Assembly: GCA_000969725.1 (NCBI GenBank)
Contig: JXSR01S011217.1
Strand: one strand, 5' to 3'
Origin: Ophiothrix spiculata
Taxonomy: Eukaryota; Echinodermata; Ophiuroidea; Amphilepidida; Ophiotrichidae
DNA length: 25,783 nt
The notes under the pieces were generated by a model that worked only from the letters and a program-made list of their open reading frames with translations, had not been told where the DNA came from and searched no databases. Positions within the stretch are counted from its first letter, which is position 1. Each line of letters begins with the position of its first letter. This document shows positions 1-10,829 of this stretch, one piece after another. The translations under genes and the position numbers were made by a program.

Positions 1-1377
1 TTAGGTTAGAGCCTGCACATATGTATATCATTTCTTCCTTTCGTTTTCTTTTACTTTTCAATCATGATTTTGTTCACTTTTTTCCCAAATCTGCTATAAA
101 ATTGAAAGAAAACTGCTAGCACCTATAATTTTGAAACCGCTAGGATTATGGCATCTAAGATTTTTTTGCAAGCCTTCATGCTTGATGCTTGATCATGCGG
201 ACCAAACCGTCGTAAGAATTCTATGGATCCAAGAATTTTTAATCAAGGGAGCGCCATTTTGGCAGGCTCTTGGTGTCCTCTCATAGTCTCTGTAAAAATA
301 ATAGGCTAAAACAGGATAGAGCTATTTCAAGATTTTTTGAATATTTATACTTGAAAGTCACCAATTAGCAACACAATTTTGATTTTCAAGGAGAAAATGT
401 TTAAATGTAGTAAAGGTGGTTTAAGTGACTAAGTCAAGCGCAGCTCGCTAAAATGAGAGAGACTACATGCTGACTGGGCCTCTCCTTTGAATCTTACCAA
501 TGTTTAATAGACATATCAAATAATTAGTTAGAATAATGTCTTTCTGATTCAATCTGCAATCAGATGTTTCTTATTCTTATTCTAAACCAATCGGCAATTT
601 TGTAACACAGCCCTTAATCAACAATGCAACGAGGTATATCAATGTTTGTTTTATTCCCTCGCTCAATTTCAAATTAAATTGAATTGTTACCTTTGTTTTT
701 TAATTATTTGAAGATCTGCCTTTTCCTTCAAAACTACATACACTAAATATCACATCAATTTAAATCCTTGCCTATTTCTTTTCAACAAAGCTGGCATAAA
801 AGTTTGGCAACAAAGGAGAGACCAAGATCTAACCAACTCAGTGGCGATTAGTCGCAAAACACTCCTAGATGACTAATATCTCAATTAAATTTTCAGACAA
901 ATCAAACTTCTTATTATTTCCTTTAAGCAAAAACAAATTGAACTGCTATTTCTCTCATTAAAAACAATCAATTTGTTATCATACGTTACACCATAATGCA
1001 ATTAAAACAAATACTACAACGATTCACGCATTATTTCACTTATAAGTGCGTAAATTGAATTTTTCATGATAACACGTTATGAGGAGAAAAGTTACCCCAA
1101 GTTTGATAATTATTATTTCTCATGTTGAGACATGTAACCTTGTGGACAATCAAATCACTGTCAACTAACAACCTGCAACTTGCAATTGGCATTTCTTCTA
1201 AAGTTTCTGACAAATCAAAATACATCTCAAGAAATTCCAACACAAGAATTCAAGAAATATTCTGATAACTTTCATACCAAATTCCAAGATCTTTCCCATT
1301 TTTTGACAACTCCAAGAATTGTCTTGAATGTTTTTCTCAGTAATTGTCAAACCCTCTCTCTATCTTGGTTGAGAAAC
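1..1377. other. AT-rich stretch without a supported gene
   Basis: Read on both strands, this stretch shows no long open frame, no clear repeat array and no terminal inverted repeats. A 39-base segment at 173-211 lies between a pyrimidine-rich AG and GTAAGA and is open in one frame, but segments this short arise by chance and it is not called as an exon. The likely content is intergenic or intronic DNA. Confidence 0.5.
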
Positions 1378-1564
1378 TTAACCCTAACTGACCACACAGG
1401 ATTTTCTGTTTCTAGCCTATCTCCTCAGAAAGGGAGGGGTGAAAAAAGCATGGTTTCACCTGGATTCAAAACCAGGACCTCTCGCTTCCCAAACCCAGTA
1501 TGCCATTAGCAGGCCACGATTCTGTTGCCATATATAACCCCCGTCTATGACGTATTTGGACTTA
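1378..1564 (-). mobile_element. tRNA-derived SINE, copy 1 of family A
   Basis: Read on the minus strand, the element starts near 1564 with a leader containing CCAAATACGTCATAGACGGG. A tRNA-like head follows. Its A-box-like TGGCCTGCTAATGG lies within 1503-1517, and its B-box-like GGTTTTGAATCC is the complement of 1462-1473. The spacing suits an RNA polymerase III internal promoter. The body runs into a pyrimidine-rich CTTTTTTCACCCCTCC segment and ends near AGTTAGGGTTAA at about 1378. The same leader occurs in the copies at 7813-8013 (minus) and 22057-22200 (plus). A SINE of this kind would be moved by a partner LINE. The box matches are degenerate, so this copy is old. A diverged tRNA pseudogene is the alternative, but the shared leader outside the tRNA part argues for a SINE. 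Confidence 0.6.
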
Positions 1565-2905
1565 GCGCATTTTAGGTGATTCCAATAATGAGATTCTGTG
1601 AGATCATGGTCAGTTCTGAGTTAGAAACTCCAAGCCAAATATTCTACCCCAGATTGAAGTAGCAGGCTGTGGATGATTTAGGATTTTGGCCGATGGGAAG
1701 TTATGCCCAAAAGGATTTTTTTTTGGGTTTTAAATTCTAGACTAAGAAAAAACAAGTTAATACCTCTGTCGGGGTTGTTTTGGTTACCGTTTGTCAGTCC
1801 AGTCCAACTGCCTTCAATGTTTACTGGGTTGCCAGTATATTGCCCGTACCATCGATATCATATCCCACAATGCACTAGTGTGATTCAAATTTTGTTTTAT
1901 TTTAAATTTTGAAAAACATAGGGTCCCAAAATGAAAATTGATTTTTTGGTCTCATCTGAAAGATTATATTATAAGCTTTAAAATGACATTTTGCTTTTAG
2001 TTATTGGATGTTCGATTGCAAAGTTACATCCAAATTGATAAAAGGAATCGGGCTGAAAACTATAGTGCTGAGAAAGTCGAGTTTAAAGTTTCTGTACTGG
2101 TAAAACTTTAATGGAGAATGGATTTTTATCTTGGTTTTTAAAACATTTGTCTTATGTTTTGGATGTTGGAACCTGATTAATGATAGAATTCACTTCAAAG
2201 GTAACGTTTCTGATGAAATTAGAAATTCTACCTTGGATGTAATTTTTGACTTTGCTCAGCTTCAATCCAACCTCGTAATTTACTATGCCGACCTTAAGGT
2301 ACCTTTAGATATGACGGGGCACATATACACCTACTGCAGTCACTCTATTGAATATCCCCCTTCCTGAAACAGGTGATGTATTTTGCTGCCACCAGATGTC
2401 CATTAAGATCATCATCAGTGACTCTCACCATCTCAGGTGGGGAAAGCATTTTGTAATGACAAGATGACCGGACAAACGATTTTACTCTTATGTGACAAAC
2501 ACTGACAATCCTACTTAATTGATTATACAGTTCTCTGACTTCTTATCGAAAAAAAAAGTTTGACTTTTACATCAATTTTCATCAAATCTTCAATTTGTCT
2601 ATTCAAATTATCTTGTTTGTGTACTTTTCATTGAAGTTAGGGTTTATCATCAATTTTCATCAATTGTCTTGTCTCCTTGTTTACAGGATTTTATCAATTT
2701 TCATCACTTCTTGGACTGTATTGCTTGTCAATTTAAGTTGTTTTGCTTTATAAATTCTTACGTCAAATTATATATACTCTTACAGTAAAGGAATTTGGTA
2801 TTTAACAATAGTGAACATGAAGGTACACCATGGTGATTAGGCATGTATGTTTTGAGACCTAAACCCTTAACACCACATCAAGTCGAGAAAATGGAAATCA
2901 CTAAA
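1565..2905. other. Unassigned AT-rich stretch with a small internal repeat
   Basis: No gene can be supported. A plus-strand open stretch at 2131-2367 has plausible local composition and contains a pyrimidine-rich AG at 2259-2260 and an AAG/GTACCT at about 2298. However, it lacks a second linked exon or a recognisable domain. ATCAATTTTCATCA occurs three times between about 2570 and 2710, suggesting a decayed minisatellite. Confidence 0.35.
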
Positions 2906-2954
2906 GGCAGCTATTTCTACACATGCATTTACTATACAAATGCAAATAGCTGCC
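2906..2954. repeat. 49-base inverted repeat (hairpin)
   Basis: GGCAGCTATTT at 2906 is exactly complementary to AAATAGCTGCC ending at 2954. After an 8-base bulge, GCATTT pairs with AAATGC around the loop ACTATAC. It could be a very short palindromic MITE remnant or a structured transcript. Nothing in the sequence decides between them. Confidence 0.55.
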
Positions 2955-5394
2955 CAATGGTGACTGTTATCATTGTGGGTTTTTTTATATAATACCATCT
3001 GTATATACTTGCCTACTTAGATATATTTTCATGCCAAAAAGACATTCTTTTATTTTTTTTGTGGTAACATAGACGTGAAACATAATCATTTTTCAATTTG
3101 GCCTAAGAATTTACCAATTCCGACCAGACATACCAACCCCACCCACCAGTTGGGGTGTATTGATCAATGTGAATAAACTCATATAGAACTTAATGTCACC
3201 GGGTAAATCAATTTTTTCACATAGAACTCGATATCACATCAATTTTGTCACATTTGACTCCAACATAAAACTATCACTTTCATGATTTTCAACACTATTT
3301 CAACTTTTAGTAAAGATTTGGACTTGGACAGCAAGGTAACTAAAAGGTAACAAGTAGTCAAGGCCAGTACAAGTTTTGGCTTGTAACTATGGCAACGTTG
3401 ATTATTAACCCTCCGAATTTGTCGCATTGATTGTGGCATTGCTATTGGTGAATCACGCAACAAAAAGCTTTATTGATCAATTGAAAGTGCAAAACAGGTT
3501 TTTAATACTCTCATGGTATCTTCTTGCAATCCGCCTTCAAATTCACGATTTTTGGTACGCAATTAGGAAAAAACACAAAGTCATTTTGTGTACCATATCT
3601 AAAATTTCAAACTGTGAGATACTCAGTTCAAGAAGAGATCACAATTAAATGTTTGGATGTACAAAAAAATCAACAAATTTCCGATTATGGACTGTCGAAT
3701 TCAACACAGTTGACAAAGCAAGATGGCGTCAAAATATTTTTGTAAGAATGAACACAAAATATATGATTTTTCCAATCCAAGTCATTTAAGTCGTTCCAAT
3801 CACGTTTTTAGCTAGTAGAACTGATGCCTATAGTTCCAGTCAGTCACTGATGTTCACAACTTGGAAAATCAAACAAAATAATCGCACTTTCCAAAATTTT
3901 GTCATTTGCACTGTTGCAGTGAAGGTCTGAGAGTACCAATAAGGATTGTGCACTTAATTCAAAGGTTGGCTAACCCATGATGTTGCTACTTTGAAGGTTA
4001 TAAATTTACTCTTTATGTTATCTTTTTAATGTTCTTACTTTATGAAATTTAGAAAAGACTCGCATTTCGTCAATAGAAACTAATAAATGACTTTGCAACT
4101 TTCCCTTTCCACAATGTCCCTCGTATTCCAGTTTGTTTAAGTACCAACTTGCAGTCTTTGGTAAAGTTGTTGAAAGAATTGCAGTCATTGCTTGTCAATA
4201 AATATACTTGTATACTCCTTTTTGCAAGCTTGAATAGTGCAATCATATCTGACTGATTTGATTTCTTTCATCTTTGAAACTACAAGATTAGGGTCACCTG
4301 CTTCTTATAAAGTCACCTATTTTTTAATCAAAGTTTCCGCCACAATCTTGTACATTATTGCTTACGTAATTGTAAACTCGTTTTGGATTTGGCATAATAA
4401 GACAAATTCAAAAACGATCAGAACTTTGATTGGCAAATTGTACTGCCATGTGAGATATCCACAAATAAATCAGGGCATTATGTTGCAGGTTTGGCAGTAT
4501 TATTTGAACACATTTAAATTTCATTATTGTATAATCATGAGCATGACACACCCACACCAGCGCAGTGGCATAGACATAGAATCGTTAAAGTATTTTCTGA
4601 AGCTTTAGAGTATTTTTACAAATGATTGAGCAAAGCAGCACTTTGGACAATACAAACAAAAATCCAGGGTAGGGGTAGCATTTGCACACAATGGAGCCCT
4701 GTACTTTGGATTTTGGTTTAAATTGTCCAATAAATTATTGTTTGGCCTATAGGTAATGGTTATTGGTTCATGTCTTGGCTCATCTTTTTATAGTATGAAC
4801 CAAATAAACATCAGAGATAAAGAACAAAAGTTCCAAATATGAAAATATATATTTTGCCTTCTATAATTCACACAAACTTCTCACAAGCGAGTGCCGTAGG
4901 CCCTTCGCGTTCGCTTGCGAGGTCCATCTGGATAGACAAATGGCCAGTACTCCAGTCTAGCTAACAGATGATAGGTGTTACTTAAGCTTAGTTACATTTT
5001 GTTCAAACTTGAGCCGAAAGTAAACCCCTTTGATGGTCAACATCTAAATCAATTGTCTGATATACAATGGAAGTAATCATTCAAGAAATTCTAACAAATA
5101 TCTAAGATGTCGGCTTGTAAGATTTCTTTTGTGATCCTGAGCAGAGGTCACAAGTCAAAAAGAAAACAAATTACAAGAGATAAAGCCTGAAAATCAAAAA
5201 GAAAATACAATTCAGCTGCTTTATCTGTGATATCCCTACCATTGTGTTCTACCGTTTGTTAAATAGTACCTTCAGCATTCTAGCAATTTAATCACTCGAT
5301 ATCTACCAATATGCAGTCTGGACAAACGCTGGAAATTTACTTATTACTAGATATTTACTTATTACTAAAGTAAATAATAAAACATTTCATAGAA
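2955..5394. other. Unassigned stretch with short quasi-repeats and a CpG-rich hairpin
   Basis: No gene is supported. A segment based on CATAGAACT..ATCACATCAATTTTGTCAC is roughly duplicated at 3180-3251. A CpG-rich island at 4884-4920 stands out in AT-rich surroundings, and its arms CAAGCGA and TCGCTTG form a hairpin. It may be the end of a transposon whose partner end is not visible. ATTTACTTATTACTA is repeated at about 5335-5370. The 123-codon open stretch at 4237-4608 is AT-rich, low in complexity and has no recognisable domain. Confidence 0.4.
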
Positions 5395-5955
5395 TGGAAC
5401 ATATTATTTATTTCTATCATTGGTCTATCATCGGTAGATAACACTATGTTAGTAGATGAAGAGTTAAAAATCTACACACACACAAATCATTAGAAGTAGA
5501 AACTCACACACAAGAAAGGCATTATCAAAAGTAAAACAAAATTATATAAAAAAGGATAATCAGAAGTACATTAAACACATAAAAAATGAAGAAAGAACGA
5601 AATTGTCTGAAGTAGATAATGTACATAAAGAAAAAAAAAAGTGTTGCAAAGTAGATAAAACACAGTATTTTAACAAAAAACAAAAAACAGTTTAATCCAA
5701 AGTAAATAACATAAACAATTATATTATCAAAAGTAGAAAACGTAAATAAAAGGTATTATCATAGGTACATGACACATACTAAAAGTATTATCAGAAGTAG
5801 ATAACATATCCATAAAATGTTATCAGTCTTAAAGTTAAAATATACACAAAAGGGTTATCAGAAGTAGATAACACAACATAACAGTAGATAGTGCAGAAAG
5901 TAAGATGATAACATGCACACACTGCTTTATCAGTAGATAGCATAATACATAATGG
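5395..5955. repeat. Degenerate minisatellite with GATA-type core
   Basis: About a dozen decayed units of roughly 35-45 bases repeat a core close to TTATCAGAAGTAGATAACA followed by an A-rich ACATAAAA spacer. The clearest units are near 5790, 5855 and 5925. The core has TTATC and GATAA facing each other, so each good unit presents two inverted GATA-factor-type motifs. The last unit, CTTTATCAGTAGATAGCATAATACATAATGG, ends near 5955 and resembles the first unit of the tandem array at 9627, so the two arrays are probably related. Boundaries are approximate because decay is heavy at the left end. Confidence 0.65.
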
Positions 5956-6090
5956 ACATCGTACAAGTCGGTCATTTCATTTTATCTATTACTTCTATAT
6001 AATGCTCTATAGGGATTTTCTTGATGATGAACTTGAATAAGAGTAAAGTCCTACACTTGCTTTGAAAACTAGCTGCTTAGGAAGTCTAAA

Positions 6091-6991
6091 GCCGTGTTTT
6101 CACGAAGGTTTTTGCTTGGTTTAGAAGACTCACGGCTAAAGTTAAACCAACAGCTAAGCCCGAGTGTCTGTCCTCACTGTGAATTTAGACTCTAGTCTAG
6201 CGAGAGAGGTCAAAGAACTTTCGCTAACCTTAAGTCTAAATCTTACTGGAAGTGTCTCGTGACCCATAAAATGATTGACAAAGCGCACCCGTATGAAATC
6301 AGAAAACGAAAACAAAGATGGCGAGGCTTCGCACAAGAAGACCGATCTGTGCAGAATTTGGTCATTATTATTGCCGTAAAGTTCAGTGTTAGACAGTTCA
6401 AGTCAGATACTAGAGCTCTCTAGTCTTCCGATAATTTATCACTTGAGAAACAGGCGGCAACATGCATAAAAGGAACAGCCCTGGAGAAAAACGAGCACAA
6501 TTCTAGTACAAGATTTGAATGTGCTAATTTGGAACATCATTCGAGTAGAGTTGAAGTTCAATTCTAGTACACAAACAATTTGTACTAGAATTGTACTAAA
6601 AGTGTAGGCCAACTCGAATGATGTCCCAAATGTGCATATTCCAATCTTATACTAGAATTGTACTCGATTTCTACAAGTACCAGGCCCTGGGAGAATTGCT
6701 ACGGTTTCATATCTTATATTCGCCACAGAAATACAGCACAAAACTGCCGTGTGCAATCACCAATATCGCCGAAGGTCACATCATTAACTCTCGGTTAAAA
6801 TAAAAGATCGCATCTTGACGGCGTTTTGACTCTCGGCTAAGCAAGATCAGCTTAGCCGAAAGATAACCGCTAGAGAATCTTACGGTTAAAATTCACTATA
6901 GAAATGAGTTGCATTCTGACGGCGCTTAGCCGAGAATTTAGACTAGAGGCTAGCGAATTTGGCGTTAACCGAGAGTCAGTGGGAACGCGCC
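6091..6991. mobile_element. Non-autonomous DNA transposon of about 900 bp
   Basis: The left end GCCGTGTTTTCACGA matches the complement of the right end, GGCGCGTTCCCACTG. The flanks are AAA on the left and TTA on the right, compatible with a decayed three-base TWA target duplication as made by PIF/Harbinger elements. Variants of CTCGGYTAA recur in both orientations near the ends (for example at 6131, 6790, 6831, 6858, 6925 and 6966), which is typical of subterminal transposase-binding repeats. No transposase gene is present. A short plus-strand open stretch from 6319 starts MARLRTRRP but stops after 24 codons and is not called. The middle carries a nested palindrome at 6492-6666. Superfamily assignment is tentative. 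Confidence 0.6.
6492..6666. mobile_element. Palindromic MITE nested inside the 900-bp transposon
   Basis: The two halves are near-perfect inverted copies of about 85 bases. The left arm starts CGAGCACAATTCTAGTAC and the right arm complement starts CGAGTACAATTCTAGTAT. Both arms then share a GAATGTGC..ACATCATTCGAG block, and they meet around 6575-6590. The motif ACAATTCTAGTAC or its complement occurs four times, at both outer ends and both inner ends. It must have inserted into the host transposon after that element arrived. No clear target-site duplication is visible. Confidence 0.75.
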
Positions 6992-7812
6992 TTAAGAACA
7001 ATAAATTATTATCAAATTTTTGTAAATGAGCTTGTTTGATTGGCATTCTGAAATTCTACAAATCCAAAATAAATCATGTTCTTATCGCATTTTGAAATGC
7101 AATGACAATTGTATTTGTTTATCTATTCACTTAGTTTGGTTATTTTTTGGTTTTGCCTATTTTGTAAGTCTCATGTCTTTCGCAACTTTTGGTTGTGGCC
7201 CTTAAAAATATCACAGCTATAACACCATATTCATTTTTTGTCTGAAGGATTGCTAAGTACTCTATTACAAATGTAAAATATTTATGTCCAAACACAAATA
7301 CATATTAAATAACAAAATGAGCCATTATTCTGAAACCATATGTTTCAAAAAAAGTTCATTAACAATACAAAAATATTTATTTTTTTTACTTCCTGTCTAC
7401 AGGTTATTAAAAATATAAAATTCAATGTTTCGAAATAAACTGTGGATTAAATTTGCATAAAAACAATAAATGAGACATTATTCAGAGTCAATATATGTAA
7501 ATTAGGGTTCATTACCTTCAAAAATATACGTCAACAAACACCATTCCCAATCAGTCATTTTTTTCAAATTTTGAAAATCATGGTATTTTGTATATCAAAA
7601 ATGTCAAAGTAAATGATTTCAAAATAAAATGTAGAATATTTTGCACACTAATAGATAAATGTCCGGATGTTTTATCTTTTTATGACATAAATCCAAATGT
7701 CTGTATGTGTTAAATACCAAAAATCCATTTGAACATATTGTACTTCTAAATGTCAATTGTTGTTGAGCTATATCAGTGTAGCCAAACAATTTTTACAATC
7801 ATCAATCATAGT
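6992..7812. other. Very AT-rich stretch, nothing supported
   Basis: A low-complexity AT-rich sequence with many A and T runs. No open frame, inverted repeat or tandem array stood out on either strand. Confidence 0.5.
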
Positions 7813-8013
7813 TTAACCCTAACTCCCAAACGCTTAAAAACCTATCTAAGTCCGAATATGTCATACAAAAATTTCCAGTGTCCCCTGGGATTTAAACCCC
7901 TGACCTCTGGCATCCCGATCCCATGTCCACCTATGGCAAGCCAGCGAGTATGGCCTACCATGGCAGCCATTTCGTGCTCATCTGTATACCCCGTATGTGA
8001 CGTATTTGGTCTT
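7813..8013 (-). mobile_element. tRNA-derived SINE, copy 2 of family A
   Basis: On the minus strand it begins near 8013 with CCAAATACGTCACATACGGG, nearly the same leader as the copy at 1378-1564. A tRNA-like head follows, with an A-box-like TGGCTGCCATGGTAGG near 7955-7970 and a B-box-like GGTTTAAATCC as the complement of 7888-7898. The spacing between the boxes is longer than in copy 1, so an insertion or rearrangement separates them. The body ends near AGTTAGGGTTAA at 7813, as in copy 1. The copy is diverged and presumably inactive. Confidence 0.6.
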
Positions 8014-9626
8014 TTCTTGATTTTTGCTTGTTGGATTTTGTTGGACTGTGTTGTGTTTAGGGTTAAAAAATGTTTCTGTCCAAGACCAATTGCCAAGCTT
8101 TTAAAGTGAAAATATATCAAGTTCAGGCTCTTAAATCAGAAGAATACTGTTCAAGAAAAACAGATATATACAGTAGGCCTAATATACAGTAGATTCATTA
8201 CCATTTTCCCAAATGTTACAATCTGTACCAATTCTGCAAATCATTATCTTTGTTAAATAAGCGACACTTTCAAATTTTATATTTCAAGACACAACATCAT
8301 TTTAGAAGGCGACTAATTGGGCACGGCATATGCTTGCATACATATTGCCGGTTTACGTAATTGGGTGATTTGTATACAAAGTGTGACACTGTTCAAATTT
8401 TTAAACTTATATGTGGACTCTATAATGAGTTTGATTGTTTAACGAACAAACGCTTTACATAGACCATTCTGTTATATCCAAGGCCAAGGTATTCAAAATG
8501 TCTTTGAAGTATAATGGTTTATGTTTTATACTAACGATAACAAAACTATTATGAAAGGTTATTCTTGGTAACATAATGTCGGTTTACATAGTGGAAAGAC
8601 TACATGCCAGTTCATTTTTACCTCTTTTTTTGAAGGTCCTAAAATACATCTTCTTGATGCATGCAAGTGGCTGCTGTGTAAGTACATCAGGTAATTCATT
8701 TTGCTTACTAAAAAAATTGTACAACTACAATATCTACTGATGGATTGCACAATATATTTGCAACAATGTTTTTGAAGCCAGGTGGTTTGTGATGATCAAA
8801 ACAAAACAAAGTTGGTCATAACTTATGATTTACTTTGTATCCTGATTTGAAATTTTGAACATAATGAATGTGCTAACACATTAGTCATTTTCAGTTGTCA
8901 ATTGGTACTGTGACACTAACAAACATTATTGAAATGTTGCAAGATTTTCATTTTCCAGCTGGAATGACTGGTGGGGAAAACAGAGTTGTAAGTGTGATAT
9001 AACGTGCAAACCCTCTATAATAGATAATTTATCTTCCCAGAAACAACATGTCATTTTCAATCAGAAATGTACTTAAAGCCTCATGGCTCACACCCTTTTA
9101 TTTCATAATTTTTCATGTTTAAAAACAATGCTGTTATTATAGCATTGTTTAGAATAATTCTAAGAAAGATCTTGCAATTGCCAAGGTCAATGCCGTACTA
9201 ATCAAATAAAACGTAACTGTTTCTATGGTACCAGTCAAGTACCTGAAAAGCCTTAAGGAGGGCAGTTCAAATTTGCACATTTCATGTGAAAATCTATGTT
9301 TTATATTATTATTATTTTTGGGTGGTGGGTGGTTATGTTCATGATATTTGTGGATTACTGTTGGGGAAACATGACAGCAATTACATCAGTTTGTGGTATA
9401 CCTACCCTTTTGGTCCACAAAATAATACAGTATTTTAGCTAATGCCACGATTAGTCCACCTATAAGAATATCATTTAAATTTGTTTGTTTTACCGATAAG
9501 GATAAAAAAGAAAACAAATTGTTATAAATCCCTACTTATTCTATGTTTTGAGATGAAAAAACATATATCAATTGACAGAGAACAAAAAAATAAATTCTGG
9601 AAAAGTTCAAGATTTATACAAGGAAT
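8014..9626. other. Unassigned stretch with two hairpins
   Basis: No gene is established. CGGCATATG pairs with CATATTGCCG, with one bulge, at about 8325-8352. AAACAATGCT pairs perfectly with AGCATTGTTT around an 8-base loop at 9123-9150. The plus-strand segment 8636-8677 has a strong pyrimidine tract ending in AG and is followed by GTAAGTAC. It is open in two frames, but a 42-base segment is not enough to call an exon. Confidence 0.4.
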
Positions 9627-10003
9627 AAAGAACTGCTTTCTTCAGTAGATAGCATAAACATACACATGGCCTTAGTACTTTTTTATTCAATTCTATGGAC
9701 CAGTCCAGTATTTATCAGGCTAAAGAACTGCTATCATCATTAGAAAACAAATACATGCACATGGCCTTAGTACTTTTTATTCAATTCCATGGTCCAGTCC
9801 AGGATTTATCAGGCTAAATAGCTGCTGTCATCATTAGAAAGTAAATACATACACATGGCCCTGTAACATTTATTTATTCAATTCTATGGTCCAGTCCAGG
9901 ATTCATCAGGCTAAAGAACTGCTGTCATCATTAGAAAGCAAATACATACACATGGCCCTAGTACTTTTTTACTCAATTCTATGGACTAATCCAGGATTTA
10001 TAC
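9627..10003. repeat. Tandem array, four copies of about 95 bp
   Basis: Four units begin AAAGAACTGCT or AAATAGCTGCT at 9627, 9722, 9816 and 9913, with lengths of 95, 94, 97 and about 91 bases. Each carries CACATGGCC, a TACTTTTTTATTCAATTCTATGG-like block and CCAGTCCAGGATTTATCAGGCT. The first unit has CAGTAGATAGCATAAACA where later units have CATTAGAAAACAAATACA. That makes the first unit the closest to the minisatellite at 5395-5955. There are no spacers of independent sequence, so this is a tandem repeat and not a CRISPR array. Confidence 0.9.
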
Positions 10004-10149
10004 GGGGGCTACTGGCCACCACAGCAAAAGGATGCACTTGTCGTTGGTAAAAGGAGCTCATTATAGCATATCGGATGTATACTAGTTAGGCTACAAATTA
10101 TGAGCAACATGTATGAGCCGACAAGTACATTCTTTTGCCGCAGCAGCCC

Positions 10150-10207
10150 ACATTTGCCAGATTTTGCCACATTTGTCAGATTTTTTACAAAAAAAAAAAA
10201 AAAAAAA
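10150..10207. repeat. Short direct repeat followed by a 19-base A run
   Basis: ACATTTGCCAGATTTTGCC at 10150 is followed directly by ACATTTGTCAGATTTTTT. An uninterrupted run of 19 A residues occupies 10189-10207. The A run could be the tail of a retroposed sequence, but no body or target duplication was identified. Confidence 0.6.
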
Positions 10208-10577
10208 CAGTTGTGTAAAAAAATATGACCATATGTAAATGGACGCAAAAACGACTTTAATCATGACTTGTTTGAAATCTGTCCAAACACAATAACAAAA
10301 ATAAATAAACAAGTCAAAACCAGTAACCCGGAATAATAACATGAAAGATGTGTGTGTGTATCAATGACCACAATGGTGGCTGAATTAAATCATGGGAAAC
10401 AAGGCAAGATAAAAGCTTCAATTGTCCAGCCTTTGTTCTGCATTCATTACCAATTATCTCTACTCCAATGGCTTTTTATAAATGCATTGTCCTCTTGTTG
10501 TCTCAATGTCATTAATGATCAAGGATTTTATTTATTCTTTCCCAGTTCAATGCTAGAAATAAGAGAAGTTTTGTGTT
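10208..10577. other. Unassigned stretch
   Basis: Includes a short GTGTGTGTGT tract near 10350 and otherwise no recognisable gene or repeat. The open stretch at 10352-10642 runs into the following MITE and is not convincing as coding sequence. Confidence 0.4.
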
Positions 10578-10771
10578 CTATCCATCATGCACTGCTTCCT
10601 ATACAAATTAGAATTGCTTGTATAGCAGGGAAATGTGAGTAGTTAGTGATAAAACATGCCCAAGATGCAAGTTTACATCAAGTAAAAATTTAATTAGCAT
10701 CATTTCATCACTAACTATTCACATATTTCCCTATGCAAATAATGCCTTAGGAAGCAATGTATGATGGGAAG
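10578..10771. mobile_element. MITE, 194 bp, with CATCATGCA-type ends
   Basis: The left end CTATCCATCATGCACTGCTTCC mirrors the right end, whose complement is CTTCCCATCATACATTGC. Further in, AGGGAAATGTGAGTAGTTAGTGAT pairs with the complement of ATCACTAACTATTCACATATTTCCCT, giving long imperfect inverted repeats. Both length and terminal motif match the 195-bp MITE at 16093-16287, although the interiors differ. No coding capacity. The target duplication is unclear. Confidence 0.75.
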
Positions 10772-10829
10772 CAATGTATGATGGTAATTCAATGCAAACT
10801 TGCCATAAGAAGCAATGCATGGTGGGAAG
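10772..10829. repeat. Two extra copies of the MITE terminal motif
   Basis: Directly after the 194-bp MITE, the right-end motif recurs as CAATGTATGATGG at 10772 and as GAAGCAATGCATGGTGGGAAG at 10809-10829. This looks like stacked or partially duplicated element ends, for example from insertion of one relative next to another followed by deletion. Confidence 0.6.

Noticed and set aside
173-211. 39-base exon-like segment between a good acceptor and GTAAGA
   Set aside because: Such pairs are frequent by chance in 25 kb of AT-rich DNA, and nothing else supports it.
4237-4608. 123-codon open stretch on the plus strand with hydrophobic segments
   Set aside because: Hydrophobic runs come from T-rich codons. 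There is no recognisable family, no splice context and no promoter.
6319-6393. Start of a transposase gene (MARLRTRRP..) in the 900-bp element
   Set aside because: The frame stops after 24 codons and no further transposase-like sequence follows in any frame.
9627-10003. Regularly spaced repeats resembling a CRISPR array
   Set aside because: Units are about 95 bp, directly adjacent, and similar along their whole length, with no unique spacers. The context is eukaryotic.
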